Below are positions 8,795-17,807 of a stretch of DNA of 64,000 nt, one piece after another. This DNA is from Burkholderiales bacterium (GTDB lineage Bacteria; Pseudomonadota; Gammaproteobacteria; Burkholderiales; SG8-41), in NCBI GenBank assembly GCA_036262035.1, contig DATAJS010000010.1:248001-312000 (forward strand). The letters run 5' to 3'. How positions within the stretch are numbered: the stretch's first letter is position 1; every line of letters begins with the position of its first letter. The position numbers were made by a program, and so were the translations under genes. The notes beneath the pieces were generated by a model that saw only the letters and a list, made by a program, of their open reading frames with translations, did no database searches and was not told the DNA's origin.

Positions 8795-10192
8795 CTACAG
8801 CGTCTTCTTCGCTTTAGCGATCGCCTGCTTCACGCGGCTGGGCGCGGTGCCGCCGATGTGGCTGCGCGCGCCCATGGAGCCTTCGAGCGTGAGGGCGTCG
8901 AACACGTCCTCGGCGATGAGCGGCGAGAACTGCTTCAGGTCGGGGAGCGCCAGCTCGGACAAATCCTTGCCGCGCGATTCGGCGTAGCGCACGGCTAACG
9001 CGACCGCTTCGTGCGCCTCGCGGAACGGCACGCCTTTCTTGACGAGGTAATCGGCGAGGTCGGTCGCGGTCGCGTAGCCCTGGCGCGCGGCTTCGCGCAT
9101 CGCTTCGGGCTTCACCACGAGCCCGCCGAGCATCTCGGTGAAGACCGCGAGGCTCGTCGTCACCGTGTCGACGGTGTCGAAGAGCGGCTCCTTGTCTTCC
9201 TGGTTGTCCTTGTTGTACGCGAGCGGCTGGCCTTTCATCAGCGTGAGCAGCGCGACGAGGTGGCCGTTGACGCGGCCGGTCTTGCCGCGCACGAGCTCGG
9301 GCACGTCGGGGTTCTTCTTCTGCGGCATGATCGACGAGCCGGTGCAGAAGCGGTCGGCGAGATCGATGAAACCGAAGCGCGGGCTCATCCACAGGATGAG
9401 CTCCTCGCAGAAGCGCGAGAGGTGCGTCATCAGGATAGCCGAGCACGCGCAGAACTCGATCGCGAAGTCGCGATCGGAGACCGCGTCGAGTGAGTTCTCC
9501 GCGACGCCGTCGAAGCCGAGTGCCTTGGCGACCATCTGTCGATCGATCGGGAACGACGTGCCCGCGAGCGCCGCGGCGCCGAGCGGCAGCTTGTTGAGGC
9601 GCTTGCGTGCGTCGGTGAAGCGCTGTGAATCGCGCGCGAGCATCTCGAAATACGCGAGCAGGTGATGCGCGAACGACACCGGCTGCGCGACCTGCAGGTG
9701 CGTGAAGCCCGGCATGACGGTCTCGGTGTGCTTCTCGGCTACGCCGAGGATCGCGCGCTGCAAACCCTTGATCAGCGCGATGACGTCGTCGGTCGCGGCG
9801 CGCAGGAAGAGGCGCACGTCGGTCGCGACCTGGTCGTTGCGCGAGCGCGCGGTGTGCAGGCGCTTGCCCGCGTCGCCGACGAGCTCGGTGAGCCTGCGCT
9901 CGATGTTGAAGTGCACGTCCTCGAGATCGACCGACCACTCGAAAGCGCCGCTCTCGATGCTCGACCAGATCTGGGCGAGCCCCGCTTCGATCGCCGAGAG
10001 GTCTTCCGCCGACAGTATGCCCACCGCATGCAGCATGCGCGCGTGCGCCATCGAGCCTTCGATGTCGTAGCGGGCGAGACGCCGATCGAACTGAACCGAG
10101 GCGGTGAAGTGCTTGACCAGATCGGTGACGGGCTCGTCGAAGCGGCCCGACCACAGCTTCACGTTACGACCCGGCTTGGTGCGTTCTGCCAT
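8795..10192 (-). CDS. argH: Argininosuccinate lyase
   Basis: A 465-residue cytoplasmic enzyme of the fumarase/aspartase superfamily that splits argininosuccinate into arginine and fumarate, the last step of arginine synthesis. The superfamily signature [11 protein letters not shown] is present near residue 280. The N-terminal KLWSGRF motif and [12 protein letters not shown], a substrate-binding stretch, are also intact. Length is normal. It is transcribed away from algZ, and this argH/algZR/hem arrangement resembles the one known in Pseudomonas. The 3' end abuts a dRS3-like repeat. Confidence 0.97.
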   Translation of the reverse strand: MAERTKPGRNVKLWSGRFDEPVTDLVKHFTASVQFDRRLARYDIEGSMAHARMLHAVGILSAEDLSAIEAGLAQIWSSIESGAFEWSVDLEDVHFNIERRLTELVGDAGKRLHTARSRNDQVATDVRLFLRAATDDVIALIKGLQRAILGVAEKHTETVMPGFTHLQVAQPVSFAHHLLAYFEMLARDSQRFTDARKRLNKLPLGAAALAGTSFPIDRQMVAKALGFDGVAENSLDAVSDRDFAIEFCACSAILMTHLSRFCEELILWMSPRFGFIDLADRFCTGSSIMPQKKNPDVPELVRGKTGRVNGHLVALLTLMKGQPLAYNKDNQEDKEPLFDTVDTVTTSLAVFTEMLGGLVVKPEAMREAARQGYATATDLADYLVKKGVPFREAHEAVALAVRYAESRGKDLSELALPDLKQFSPLIAEDVFDALTLEGSMGARSHIGGTAPSRVKQAIAKAKKTL

Positions 10193-10278
10193 GTGTAGAG
10201 GAGGCCCTGCTAGAATCGGGTGACGCGGTGCGGCGGCACCGGCACTTTACGCGTGGAGAGCGACACGTTCGGCCGAAC

Positions 10279-11304
10279 ATGCGCGTTGCGCCTAGTATAA
10301 ATCAAAACGCCTACACGAGCGCTTTGCCCAACTTCCGCAACCTGGGCATCCTGCTGCGCATACTCCTCGTCGTAAACATGTGCGGCATCGGCGCCGCCAT
10401 CGTCGGCGCGCCGACGCTCGCCGAATCGTGGCAGCAGCTCCTCGCCATCTCCGCGGTATTGCAGCCGCTGCTCATCGTCGTGCTGCTCGCGCTCGTCTCG
10501 CTCGATCCGCTGCTGCGCCGGCTGCCGTATTACCTCGGCGCCATCGGCGTCGGCGCGATCGTCCTCGCCGCCGTGGCCGTCATCGACATGGTCGCGTACG
10601 GCCGCACGAACGAGGCCGCGATCGCCTTCGAGCGTCACGCGGTGCTCGCGCTGATCACCGTCGCGATGCTGCTGTCCTACTTCAACCTGCGCGGCCGCGC
10701 GCTGTCGCCGGCGCTCTCCGAGGCGCGCCTGCAGGCGCTGCAGGCGCGGATACGCCCGCACTTCCTCTACAACAGCATCAACGCGGTGCTCTCGCTGATC
10801 CGCCAGGAGCCGCGGCGCGCCGAGACCGCGCTCGAAGACCTCGCCGACCTCTTCCGCGTGGTCATGGGCGACAACCGCGAGCTCGCGCCGATCTCGCGCG
10901 AGGTCGAGCTCTGCCGGCAGTATCTCGGCCTCGAGCAGCTGCGCCTCGGCGATCGGCTGCGCGTGGTGTGGCGCGTCGACAAGATGCCGTCCGATGCGCT
11001 GATGCCGCCGCTCGTGCTGCAGCCGCTGCTCGAGAACGCGGTCTATCACGGCATCGAGCCGCGCGTGGAGCCCGGCGAGATCAGCATCGATATTTACAGC
11101 GCGCGCAACCAGGTTCACGCTGTCCTCAAGAACCCGTATGCGCACGAAGGCAACCATCACGGGGGCAACAAGATGGCGCTCAACAACATCCGCGAGCGAT
11201 TGCAGCTGCACTTCGACGCCGAGGCGACGCTCGAGACGCGGGTCGGGGAGGACACCTACCAGGTGCACATCACCATGCCGTACCTGAAGTCGAAGCCCGC
11301 GTGA
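10279..11304 (+). CDS. algZ: LytS/AlgZ-type sensor histidine kinase
   Basis: A membrane histidine kinase of the His_kinase/LytS class. It has four hydrophobic segments in the first 140 residues, then the phosphoacceptor motif ARIRPHFLYNSINAV (His161 from this start). An HATPase_c-like end follows (LVLQPLLENAVYHGIEP and NNIRERL). It should signal to the LytTR regulator encoded next, which it overlaps by 4 bp. The name rests on synteny with the Pseudomonas fimS/algZ-algR pair between argH and hemC. The start is uncertain: GTG/ATG codons further upstream are possible, and a TTG at 10324 lies just before the conserved LPNFRNLG segment. Confidence 0.85.
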   Translation: MRVAPSINQNAYTSALPNFRNLGILLRILLVVNMCGIGAAIVGAPTLAESWQQLLAISAVLQPLLIVVLLALVSLDPLLRRLPYYLGAIGVGAIVLAAVAVIDMVAYGRTNEAAIAFERHAVLALITVAMLLSYFNLRGRALSPALSEARLQALQARIRPHFLYNSINAVLSLIRQEPRRAETALEDLADLFRVVMGDNRELAPISREVELCRQYLGLEQLRLGDRLRVVWRVDKMPSDALMPPLVLQPLLENAVYHGIEPRVEPGEISIDIYSARNQVHAVLKNPYAHEGNHHGGNKMALNNIRERLQLHFDAEATLETRVGEDTYQVHITMPYLKSKPA

Positions 11305-12059
11305 GCAGCGAGCCGCTGCGCCTCATCATCGTCGACGACGAAGCGCCGGCGCGGGCGCGGCTGCGCGACCTGCTCGCCGACTGCGCTTCGGAGATCGCGC
11401 TCGAAGTCGTGGGTGAAGCCGGCACCGCCCGCACCGCGCTCGACGTGCTCGCGGCGACCGGCGCCGACCTCATGCTGCTCGACATCCGCATGCCCGAGAT
11501 CGACGGCATCGAGCTCGCGCAGCACCTGTCGAAGCTGCCCGAGCCGCCGGCGATCGTCTTCACGACAGCCTACGACGCCTATGCGATCCGCGCGTTCGAG
11601 GTGCACGCGGTCGATTACCTGCTGAAGCCGATACGCACCGCGCGCCTGCTCGAAGCGCTGAAGCGCGTCTCCTCCGCGCGCAGGCCGAGCACCGAGACCC
11701 TGCGCGAGATGAGCGAGAAGGCGCCGGCGTTCCTGTCGGCGCAGGAGCGCGGCCGCATCCACCTCATACCGGTCGACGAAGTGATCTATCTCAAGGCCGA
11801 GCTCAAGTACGTCACGGTGCGTACGAAAGAGCGCGAATACCTGATCGAGGACTCGCTCGCCCGGCTCGAGACCGAGTACCCAGAGCGCTTCGTGCGCGTG
11901 CACCGCAACTGCCTCATCGCGCGCGCCGCGATCCGCGGCTTCGAGCGCGGCGGCGGCGACGGCGAAGCGCAGTGGCTCGCGGTGCTGGACGGCATCGACG
12001 AGAAGCTCGCGGTGTCCCGACGTCAGCACCACATCGTGCGCGAGTTCAGCAAGCTTTAA
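11301..12059 (+). CDS. algR: LytTR-family response regulator
   Basis: A 252-residue regulator with an N-terminal receiver domain: acidic pocket DDE at residues 12-14, phosphoacceptor Asp61 in LLDIRMPEIDG, Lys in LLKPI. A C-terminal LytTR DNA-binding domain follows (from about residue 150: GRIHLIPVDEVIYLKAELKY and FVRVHRNCLI). It is coupled to the sensor by a GTGA overlap. In Pseudomonas AlgR controls alginate, pili and virulence; its targets here cannot be inferred from the sequence. Confidence 0.9.
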   Translation: MSSEPLRLIIVDDEAPARARLRDLLADCASEIALEVVGEAGTARTALDVLAATGADLMLLDIRMPEIDGIELAQHLSKLPEPPAIVFTTAYDAYAIRAFEVHAVDYLLKPIRTARLLEALKRVSSARRPSTETLREMSEKAPAFLSAQERGRIHLIPVDEVIYLKAELKYVTVRTKEREYLIEDSLARLETEYPERFVRVHRNCLIARAAIRGFERGGGDGEAQWLAVLDGIDEKLAVSRRQHHIVREFSKL

Positions 12060-12062
12060 AGC

Positions 12063-12269
12063 CAAAAGCAAAGCGTCAACACAGAGGGCACGGAGGAACA
12101 CGGGGGACACGGAGGAAAACCACAAACGTCAAAATGTGCGTCGTCATTCCCGCGCCGGCGGGAAACCATCTTGATGTTCGAATCTCAAAAATGGATTCCC
12201 GACAGCTCCGCTACCGCGGTTCGGGAATGACGTTGATTGTTCCTCCGCGGCCCCGTGTCCTCCGTGTTG
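12063..12269. repeat. Composite intergenic repeat (CACGGAG arms around a dRS3-like pair)
   Basis: The gap between algR and hemC holds an outer pair of inverted arms made of heptamer-like CACGGAGGA units (about 12078-12118 and 12240-12269). Inside them is a paired element with GTCATTCCC...GGGAATGAC ends (12143-12231). The leading AAAAGCAAAGC and the arms match a second copy at 16503-16700, so this is a dispersed composite unit rather than chance. Confidence 0.75.
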
Positions 12270-12297
12270 AGGCTGTGCTGCAGGGCGGTGGTAAAAT
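12267..12297 (+). promoter_or_regulatory. Putative hemC promoter
   Basis: A TTGAGG box, formed by the end of the repeat, and a TAAAAT box 19 bases further on. Transcription would start near 12304, which favours the ATG at 12325 over the GTG at 12301 as the hemC start. Pattern-based only. Confidence 0.35.
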
Positions 12298-12324
12298 TCA
12301 GTGACGTTTTCCCCGCAAATTTCA

Positions 12325-13272
12325 ATGACCTCCACATCTTCCGCCCCGCTGCCGCGGCGCATCGTCATCGCGACGCGCGCGTCGGCGCTTGCAATGTGGC
12401 AGGCGCGCTACGTCGAGACGCGGATCAGGGCGCTCTATCCGGATATCGAGCTCGTGCTCGACGGCATGACGACCGAAGGCGACCGGCGGCTCGATACCTC
12501 GCTCGCGCGCATCGGCGGCAAGGGACTCTTCGTCAAGGAGCTCGAGGACGCGCTCGCGCGCGGCGACGCGGACCTCGCGGTGCACTCGATGAAGGACGTG
12601 CCGATGGCGCTGCAGCCCGGGCACGTGCTCGCGGCGATCGCCGAGCGGGCGGACCCGCGTGACGCGTTCGTCTCGATCCATTACGCCGACGTCGCCGCGC
12701 TCCCCCAAGGTGCGTGCGTCGGCACGTCCAGCCTGCGGCGCGAGAGCCAGCTTCGCGCGCGCCGGCCCGACCTCGTCGTCAAGCCGCTGCGCGGCAATGT
12801 GCCGACGCGGCTCCGCAAGCTCGACGAAGGCCAGTACGACGCGATCATCCTCGCTTGCGCAGGCCTGAAACGCCTCGGCCTCGCCGACCGCATCCGCTCG
12901 CTGATGCCGACCGACGAAAGCCTGCCCGCGGCGGGACAGGGCGCGGTAGGTATCGAGTGCCGCGCCGATCGCGAAGACCTGCGGCGGTTGCTCGCGCCGA
13001 TCGACCACGAGGCGACCTCACTGTGCGTGCGCGCCGAGCGCGCGGTCGCACGCACCCTCGCGGGCTCGTGCACGGTGCCGCTCGCCGCCTATGGTGAGAT
13101 CGCCGGCGGCACGATGCGCCTGCGCGGCTACGTCGGCGCGCCCGACGGCACACGCACCGCGCGCGCCGAGATCGAAGGCCCGGCGCACGAGGCCGAAGCG
13201 CTGGGTGTCGAGCTCGCCGGGAAGCTCGGGGCGGTCGGCGCGGGCGAGATCCTCGCCGCGCTCGAGCCTTGA
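12325..13272 (+). CDS. hemC: Porphobilinogen deaminase (hydroxymethylbilane synthase)
   Basis: A 315-residue cytoplasmic enzyme that joins four porphobilinogens into hydroxymethylbilane in haem synthesis. The N-terminal [15 protein letters not shown], the loop [15 protein letters not shown] and the VHSMKDVP motif are all present. The cofactor-binding cysteine lies in [11 protein letters not shown] (Cys249 from this start). An in-frame GTG eight codons upstream is an alternative start; neither has a convincing ribosome-binding site. It is followed within a few bases by hemD, as in many proteobacteria. Confidence 0.96.
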   Translation: MTSTSSAPLPRRIVIATRASALAMWQARYVETRIRALYPDIELVLDGMTTEGDRRLDTSLARIGGKGLFVKELEDALARGDADLAVHSMKDVPMALQPGHVLAAIAERADPRDAFVSIHYADVAALPQGACVGTSSLRRESQLRARRPDLVVKPLRGNVPTRLRKLDEGQYDAIILACAGLKRLGLADRIRSLMPTDESLPAAGQGAVGIECRADREDLRRLLAPIDHEATSLCVRAERAVARTLAGSCTVPLAAYGEIAGGTMRLRGYVGAPDGTRTARAEIEGPAHEAEALGVELAGKLGAVGAGEILAALEP

Positions 13273-13277
13273 TCGAC

Positions 13278-14060
13278 ATGACCGCCCCCACCGACGTTCG
13301 GCGGGGCCTCGCCGGCCGCGGCGTGATCGTGACCCGCCCCGCCGGGCAGAGCGACGGCCTCGCGAAGTGCGTCGAGCGCGAAGGCGGCAAGGCGATCGTT
13401 TTCCCGGTGATCGCGATCGAGGACGTCGCGGACCGCGAGCGGCTCATGCGCATCGTCGATCGTCTCGACGATTTCGACCTCGCCATCTTCGTCAGTCCCA
13501 GCGCGGTCGCCAAAGCCATGGCGGCGATTACCGGGCGCCGCGCATTCCCTTCGAGCCTCACCGCCGCCGCGGTCGGTCCCGGCGGCGCGCGCGAGCTCAA
13601 GCGGCGGGGCATCGAGCGCGTGCTCGTGCCGCCCGCGCGCTTCGACAGCGAAGGCCTGCTCGACCTGCCGGAGCTCAGGCACGTGGCGGGCCGGCACGTC
13701 GTCATCTTCCGCGGCGAAGGCGGGCGCGCGCTCCTCGCCGAGACGCTCGCGCTGCGCGGCGCGCGCGTGACGTTTGCCGAATGTTACCGGCGCGTGAAAC
13801 CGCAGGCGGACGTCGCGCCCCTCGTCGACGCGTGGGATCGCGGCGAGGTGCACGCGGTGATCGCGACGAGCAGCGAGGGCTTGCGCAACTTCCACGACAT
13901 GCTCGGCGAAGCGGGGCGCGCGGCGCTCCGGCGCACGCCGGTGTTCGTCCCCCACCCGCGCATCAAGGACGCGGCGCACGCGCTCGGGATCGCGGAGGCC
14001 TTCGTCACCGCCGCCGGTGACGAGGCGATGGTCGCCGGCATCGTGAGCCACTTCGCGTGA
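13278..14060 (+). CDS. hemD: Uroporphyrinogen-III synthase
   Basis: A 260-residue enzyme that closes hydroxymethylbilane with inversion of ring D to give uroporphyrinogen III. HemD proteins are poorly conserved. The call rests on the opening GRGVIVTRPAGQSDGLA, the pair of alternating alpha/beta lobes, the segment IFVSPSAVAKAM, the C-terminal AVIATSSEGLRNF, and its place directly after hemC. A TTG at 13269 would add three residues and overlap hemC; the ATG is preferred. Confidence 0.92.
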   Translation: MTAPTDVRRGLAGRGVIVTRPAGQSDGLAKCVEREGGKAIVFPVIAIEDVADRERLMRIVDRLDDFDLAIFVSPSAVAKAMAAITGRRAFPSSLTAAAVGPGGARELKRRGIERVLVPPARFDSEGLLDLPELRHVAGRHVVIFRGEGGRALLAETLALRGARVTFAECYRRVKPQADVAPLVDAWDRGEVHAVIATSSEGLRNFHDMLGEAGRAALRRTPVFVPHPRIKDAAHALGIAEAFVTAAGDEAMVAGIVSHFA

Positions 14061-14104
14061 GGTTGCCGCCGCTCGCGCCGTAGCCGCATACTGTCGGCCT
14101 GCAC

Positions 14105-15205
14105 ATGAACGACACACCAGTGAACGAGCCGTCGCCCGCGGTCCCTGCGGCGGTGCCCGTTCCCCAACCTCCGCCGGCCGCAGCGACTCCGCCCGCGCCG
14201 AGTCACGGCGCCGACCGCTTCATCGCCGCGACCGCTTTCGTCCTCTCGCTGCTCGCGCTGCTGCTGCTGGCCTGGCAGTGGTACGACAGCCGCAACACCG
14301 TCGAAGGGCTGCGCCAGGAGCTGGCGAAGAAGATCGCCGAAGCCGACGCGGTGAACAAGACGAGCAAGATGCTCGCGGACCAGGCGCGCGAGGCGAGCGC
14401 CGAGGCGCAGGTGAAGCTCGGGGTGCTCGAAGCGAAGCTCGCCGAGTCGCAGAGCCAGCAGATCGCGCTCGAGGCGCTGTATCAGGAGCTCTCGCGCAAC
14501 CGCGACGAAGCGGCGCTCGCCGAGATCGAGCAGTCGCTGCTGCTCGCGAGCCAGCAGCTCCAGCTCGCGGGCAACGTCAAGTCCGCGCTGATCGCGCTCC
14601 AGAACGCGGACTCGCGCCTCCAGCGCCTGGAGCGGCCGCAGCTCACGCCGGTGCGTAAAGCTTTGAATCGCGACATCGAGCGCCTGAAGGCGCTGCCGTT
14701 CGTCGACACCGTCGGCATCGCGGTGCGCCTCGACAACGTCATCGCGGTGGTGGACGCCCTGCCGCTGTCCATGGAGATGAGGCCGCCCGATACCGCCGCC
14801 GCCGAAGCGCCGAAAGCGCCGCCCGCGAACGCGTGGCAGCGCTTCACGCGCGAGGCGTGGAACGAGCTGAAGCAGCTCGTGCGCGTGCAGAACATGGACC
14901 GGCCCGACGTGCCGCTGCTGCTGCCGTCGCAGAGCTATTACCTGCGCGAGAACCTGAAGCTGCGCCTCCTCGGCGCGCGGCTCGCGCTGCTCTCGCGCGA
15001 CCAGACGAGCTTCAAGGCGGACCTCAACGCGTCGCGCGAATGGGTGACCAAGTACTACGACACGCGCGAGAAAGCGGTGTCGAACACGCTCTCGACGCTG
15101 CGCAACCTCTCGGAGAGCGACATCAACATCGAGATGCCCGACATCTCATCGACGCTCGACGCGGTGCGCCAGCTGCGGCTCGCGCGCGAGCGGCCGCTGA
15201 AATGA
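14105..15205 (+). CDS. hemX: HemX-like membrane protein (uroporphyrinogen-III C-methyltransferase family, no SAM domain)
   Basis: A 366-residue protein with a proline/alanine-rich cytoplasmic N-terminus (residues 1-35), one membrane segment (about 40-60), a coiled coil (about 65-135) and a periplasmic HemX domain. Family members are often misnamed uroporphyrinogen methyltransferases, but no SAM-binding CobA-type motif is present. HemX is regularly encoded between hemD and hemY and its role in haem synthesis is unproven. Its TGA stop lies inside a 31-bp palindrome. Confidence 0.88.
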   Translation: MNDTPVNEPSPAVPAAVPVPQPPPAAATPPAPSHGADRFIAATAFVLSLLALLLLAWQWYDSRNTVEGLRQELAKKIAEADAVNKTSKMLADQAREASAEAQVKLGVLEAKLAESQSQQIALEALYQELSRNRDEAALAEIEQSLLLASQQLQLAGNVKSALIALQNADSRLQRLERPQLTPVRKALNRDIERLKALPFVDTVGIAVRLDNVIAVVDALPLSMEMRPPDTAAAEAPKAPPANAWQRFTREAWNELKQLVRVQNMDRPDVPLLLPSQSYYLRENLKLRLLGARLALLSRDQTSFKADLNASREWVTKYYDTREKAVSNTLSTLRNLSESDINIEMPDISSTLDAVRQLRLARERPLK

Positions 15206-15232
15206 CGCCGATCGCAATGCGATCGGCGTCAT
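15202..15232. repeat. Perfect palindrome spanning the hemX stop codon
   Basis: A 14-bp inverted repeat (ATGACGCCGATCGC and its complement) around AAT. It contains the hemX stop codon and continues into a GTCATTGCGAG...GCAATCC repeat up to about 15265. There is no T-run, so it is more likely an mRNA-stabilising or attenuating hairpin than an intrinsic terminator. Confidence 0.7.
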
Positions 15233-15301
15233 TGCGAGCCGCGCCGCGGCGAAGCAATCCCGGCGCGGCCGTAACCCGCGTAAGGGCTTCGTGACGCGCG
15301 C

Positions 15302-16480
15302 ATGAAAACGCTCTTCACCATCATCGCCCTCTTCGCGATCGCCGTGGGGCTCGTCCTCGCGGCGCGCTACAACGACGGCTACGTGCTCGTCATGCTGCCG
15401 CCGTACCGGGTCGAGTTCTCGCTGAACTTCCTGCTCGTCCTGCTCGCGATCGCGTTCGTCCTGCTCTACAGCTTCGCCCGCCTCGTCACGACCGCGGTGC
15501 AGACGCCGGCGCGGGTGCGGCAGTACCGACTCGCGCGCCGCCGGGCGAGCGCTCAGGCGGCGCTGCTGACGGCGCTCGAAGCGTATTTCGAAGGCCGCTA
15601 TGCGAAGGCCGAGCGCGCGGCGGCGCATTCGGCGGAGCTCGGCCAGAACAAGCGCCTGTCGCTGGTGGTCGCGGCGCGCGCGGCGCACGAGCTGCGCTCG
15701 TTCGACCGCCGCGACGCTTACCTGCGCGAGGCCGCGATCGAGGCGCCGGACGAAGACGCTTTGCGCATCGTCACCGAAGCCGAGCTGCTGCTCGAAGAAC
15801 GGCGTGCACAGGAAGCGCTGGACGTGCTGAAGGGGCTGCCGCGCAAGCACACCGCGGCGCTCAAGCTCGAGCTCAAGGCGCAGCAGCAGACGCGGCGCTG
15901 GGAGGAAGTCGCGGCGCTCGCGAGCGAGCTCGAAAAGCGCAACGTCTTCGACGCCGACCAGGGCGCGAAGCTGCGCGTCACGGCGGTTGCGGAGAGCCTG
16001 AAGCGCAAGGCCCACGACGCGATCGCGCTCGACGAAGCCTGGAAGAAAGTGCCCGACGTGCAGAAGCGCGATGCGACGATCGCCGCGGCGGTCGCGCGGT
16101 GCTATATCGATCTAGGACGCGGTACGGATGCGCTGGCGGTGGTCGAGCAAAGCCTCGGTACCGCGTGGGACAGCCGGCTCGCCGCGCTCTACGCCGAGGC
16201 GATCGGCCGCGACCCGGTGCGGCAGCTCGAGCGCGCGGAGAAATGGCTCGAGGAGCACCGCAACGATTCACAGCTCCTGCTCGCGCTCGGCAAGCTTTGC
16301 GCACGCCAGTCGCTGTGGGGGAAAGCGGAGAGCTATCTCGAAGCGAGCGTCGCGGTCGAGCCGACCGTCGCGGGACACCTCGAGCTCGCGCGGCTGCAGG
16401 ACAGACTCGGCAACGCCGACGCCGCGCGGCGGCATTATCGCGAAAGCCTCGAGCTCGCTCTGAAAGCGCTCAATCCGTAG
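15302..16480 (+). CDS. hemY: HemY-family haem biosynthesis TPR protein
   Basis: A 392-residue inner-membrane protein with two N-terminal membrane segments (about residues 3-20 and 40-60). The HemY_N region follows, then helical tetratricopeptide-type repeats to the C-terminus, including QLLLALGKLCARQSLWGKA and the closing repeat LQDRLGNADAARRHYRESL. It belongs to the proteobacterial HemY associated with hemCDX, not to the oxidase of the same name in Bacillus. Its function is thought to be linked to protoporphyrin metabolism. It is separated from hemX by a 96-bp repeat-containing gap. Confidence 0.9.
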   Translation: MKTLFTIIALFAIAVGLVLAARYNDGYVLVMLPPYRVEFSLNFLLVLLAIAFVLLYSFARLVTTAVQTPARVRQYRLARRRASAQAALLTALEAYFEGRYAKAERAAAHSAELGQNKRLSLVVAARAAHELRSFDRRDAYLREAAIEAPDEDALRIVTEAELLLEERRAQEALDVLKGLPRKHTAALKLELKAQQQTRRWEEVAALASELEKRNVFDADQGAKLRVTAVAESLKRKAHDAIALDEAWKKVPDVQKRDATIAAAVARCYIDLGRGTDALAVVEQSLGTAWDSRLAALYAEAIGRDPVRQLERAEKWLEEHRNDSQLLLALGKLCARQSLWGKAESYLEASVAVEPTVAGHLELARLQDRLGNADAARRHYRESLELALKALNP

Positions 16481-16502
16481 GGTGCGCGCAAGCGCGCCGC
16501 GC

Positions 16503-16700
16503 CTTTAAAAGCAAAGCATTAACACGGAGGACACGGAGGAGAACAGACGCGACGGACGAACCGGCGTCATTCCCGCGAAGGCGGGAATCCATTTTGACGT
16601 GCAGGTTTGAAGATGGATTCCCGATCACTTCCGCTAGCGCGGGTCGGGAATGACGTTGTTTGTTTTCCCTCCGTGTCCTCCGTGTTCCTCCGTGTCGACG
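16503..16700. repeat. Composite intergenic repeat, second copy
   Basis: The gap between hemY and the minus-strand reductase gene holds no gene. CACGGAGGACACGGAGG arms (about 16522-16541 and 16667-16696, inverted) enclose a paired dRS3-like element (16566-16654) with GTCATTCCCGCGAAGGCGGGAAT at one end and its degenerate inverse at the other. The order and flanks match the copy between algR and hemC. Confidence 0.78.
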
Positions 16701-16716
16701 CTTTTGACGTTGACGT

Positions 16717-17736
16717 TTAAGGCTTCGGAGCGGCGGCGGGCGTGAACGCGTCGGAGAAGAACTCCGAATCCGGCAGCTTGCACGTCGCGGTGAATTCCTT
16801 GTGCGCCGACTCGACGACGATCGGCGCGCCGCACGCGTAGACCTGGTAGCCGGTCATGTCGGGGAAGTCTTCCATCACCGCGCGATGGACGAAGCCGCCG
16901 CGGCCGGTCCAGTTGTCTTCGGGCAGCGCGTCGGAGATCACCGGGATGTAGTTGATGCCGTGGTCGCGGACCCAGCTTTCGGCCAGCGCGTTCAGGTAGA
17001 GGTCCTGCGGCCGGCGCCCGCCCCAGTACAGCGTCATCGGACGGGTGACGCCTTTGTAGACCGCGTGCTGGATCATCGCCTTGATCGGTGCGAAGCCGGT
17101 GCCGCTCGCGACGAAGATGATCGGCTTGGCGCTCTCGTCGCGCAGGAAGAACGTCCCCAGCGGACCTTCGAAGCGCAGGATCTCCTTCTCCTTCATCGTG
17201 CCGAACACGTACTGGCTGAAAGGCCCGCCGTAGTTGCGCAGATGCAGCTCGAGGAAGCCGTCGTCCTCGGGCGAGTTGGCGAGCGACAGGCTGCGCCGCA
17301 TGCCGCCGCGCATGAGGATGTCGATGTACTGTCCGGCGAGGAACTGCAGCCGCTCGTTCGCGGGCAGCTTCAACTGAAGCCGCATCACGTCGGGCGCGAG
17401 CTTCTCCAGCGCCTGCACGCGGCACGGCATCATGCGCACCTGGATGTCTTTCACCGCGCTGATCTCGCGGCATTCGATCACGAGGTCCGACAGCGGCTTC
17501 GCCTGGCAGAACAGCGCGTAGCCCTGCGCCTTCTCGCTGTCGGGCAGCGTGTCTTCCTGGTAGAGGCCGTAATCGACCGTGCCTTCGAGCACCTTGCCTT
17601 TGCACGTGCCGCACGCGCCGTTACGGCAGCTGTAGGCGAGCACGTAGCCTTCGCGCAGCGCCACTTCGAGGACGGTGTCGTCCGCGGGCATGTCGAAGGA
17701 ATGGTTGCTGGGCTTGATCGTGACGCGGTAGGTCAT
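16717..17736 (-). CDS. Ferredoxin-NAD(P)H reductase with 2Fe-2S domain (CDP-6-deoxy-glucoseen reductase-like)
   Basis: A 339-residue flavo-iron-sulfur reductase. Residues 1-90 form a plant-type 2Fe-2S ferredoxin (CRNGACGTCKGKV, with the fourth cysteine in YALFCQA). An FAD-binding barrel follows (GQYIDI, then RRSLSLANSP), and then an NAD(P)-binding domain (FVASGTGFAPIKAMI, and YACGAPIVV). Such proteins are commonly annotated as CDP-6-deoxy-delta-3,4-glucoseen reductase, but no deoxysugar genes are nearby, so a general electron-transfer reductase for an unlinked oxygenase or dehydratase is equally likely. It is a single-gene unit. Confidence 0.85.
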   Translation of the reverse strand: MTYRVTIKPSNHSFDMPADDTVLEVALREGYVLAYSCRNGACGTCKGKVLEGTVDYGLYQEDTLPDSEKAQGYALFCQAKPLSDLVIECREISAVKDIQVRMMPCRVQALEKLAPDVMRLQLKLPANERLQFLAGQYIDILMRGGMRRSLSLANSPEDDGFLELHLRNYGGPFSQYVFGTMKEKEILRFEGPLGTFFLRDESAKPIIFVASGTGFAPIKAMIQHAVYKGVTRPMTLYWGGRRPQDLYLNALAESWVRDHGINYIPVISDALPEDNWTGRGGFVHRAVMEDFPDMTGYQVYACGAPIVVESAHKEFTATCKLPDSEFFSDAFTPAAAPKP

Positions 17737-17807
17737 GGCGGTTAAGACGCTGGAATGTCGATTGGATGCGGCCCGGCTGTCTTGCGTTTCCGGCGTAAAA
17801 TCAACGC

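Noticed and set aside
14105-15205. Naming hemX as uroporphyrinogen-III C-methyltransferase
   Set aside because: No SAM-binding or CobA-type motif is present; the protein is one membrane segment plus coiled coil plus HemX domain.
16717-17736. Deoxysugar (CDP-6-deoxyglucoseen) pathway based on the reductase annotation
   Set aside because: No dehydratase, aminotransferase or nucleotidyltransferase genes of such a pathway are nearby; the fold is a general ferredoxin reductase.
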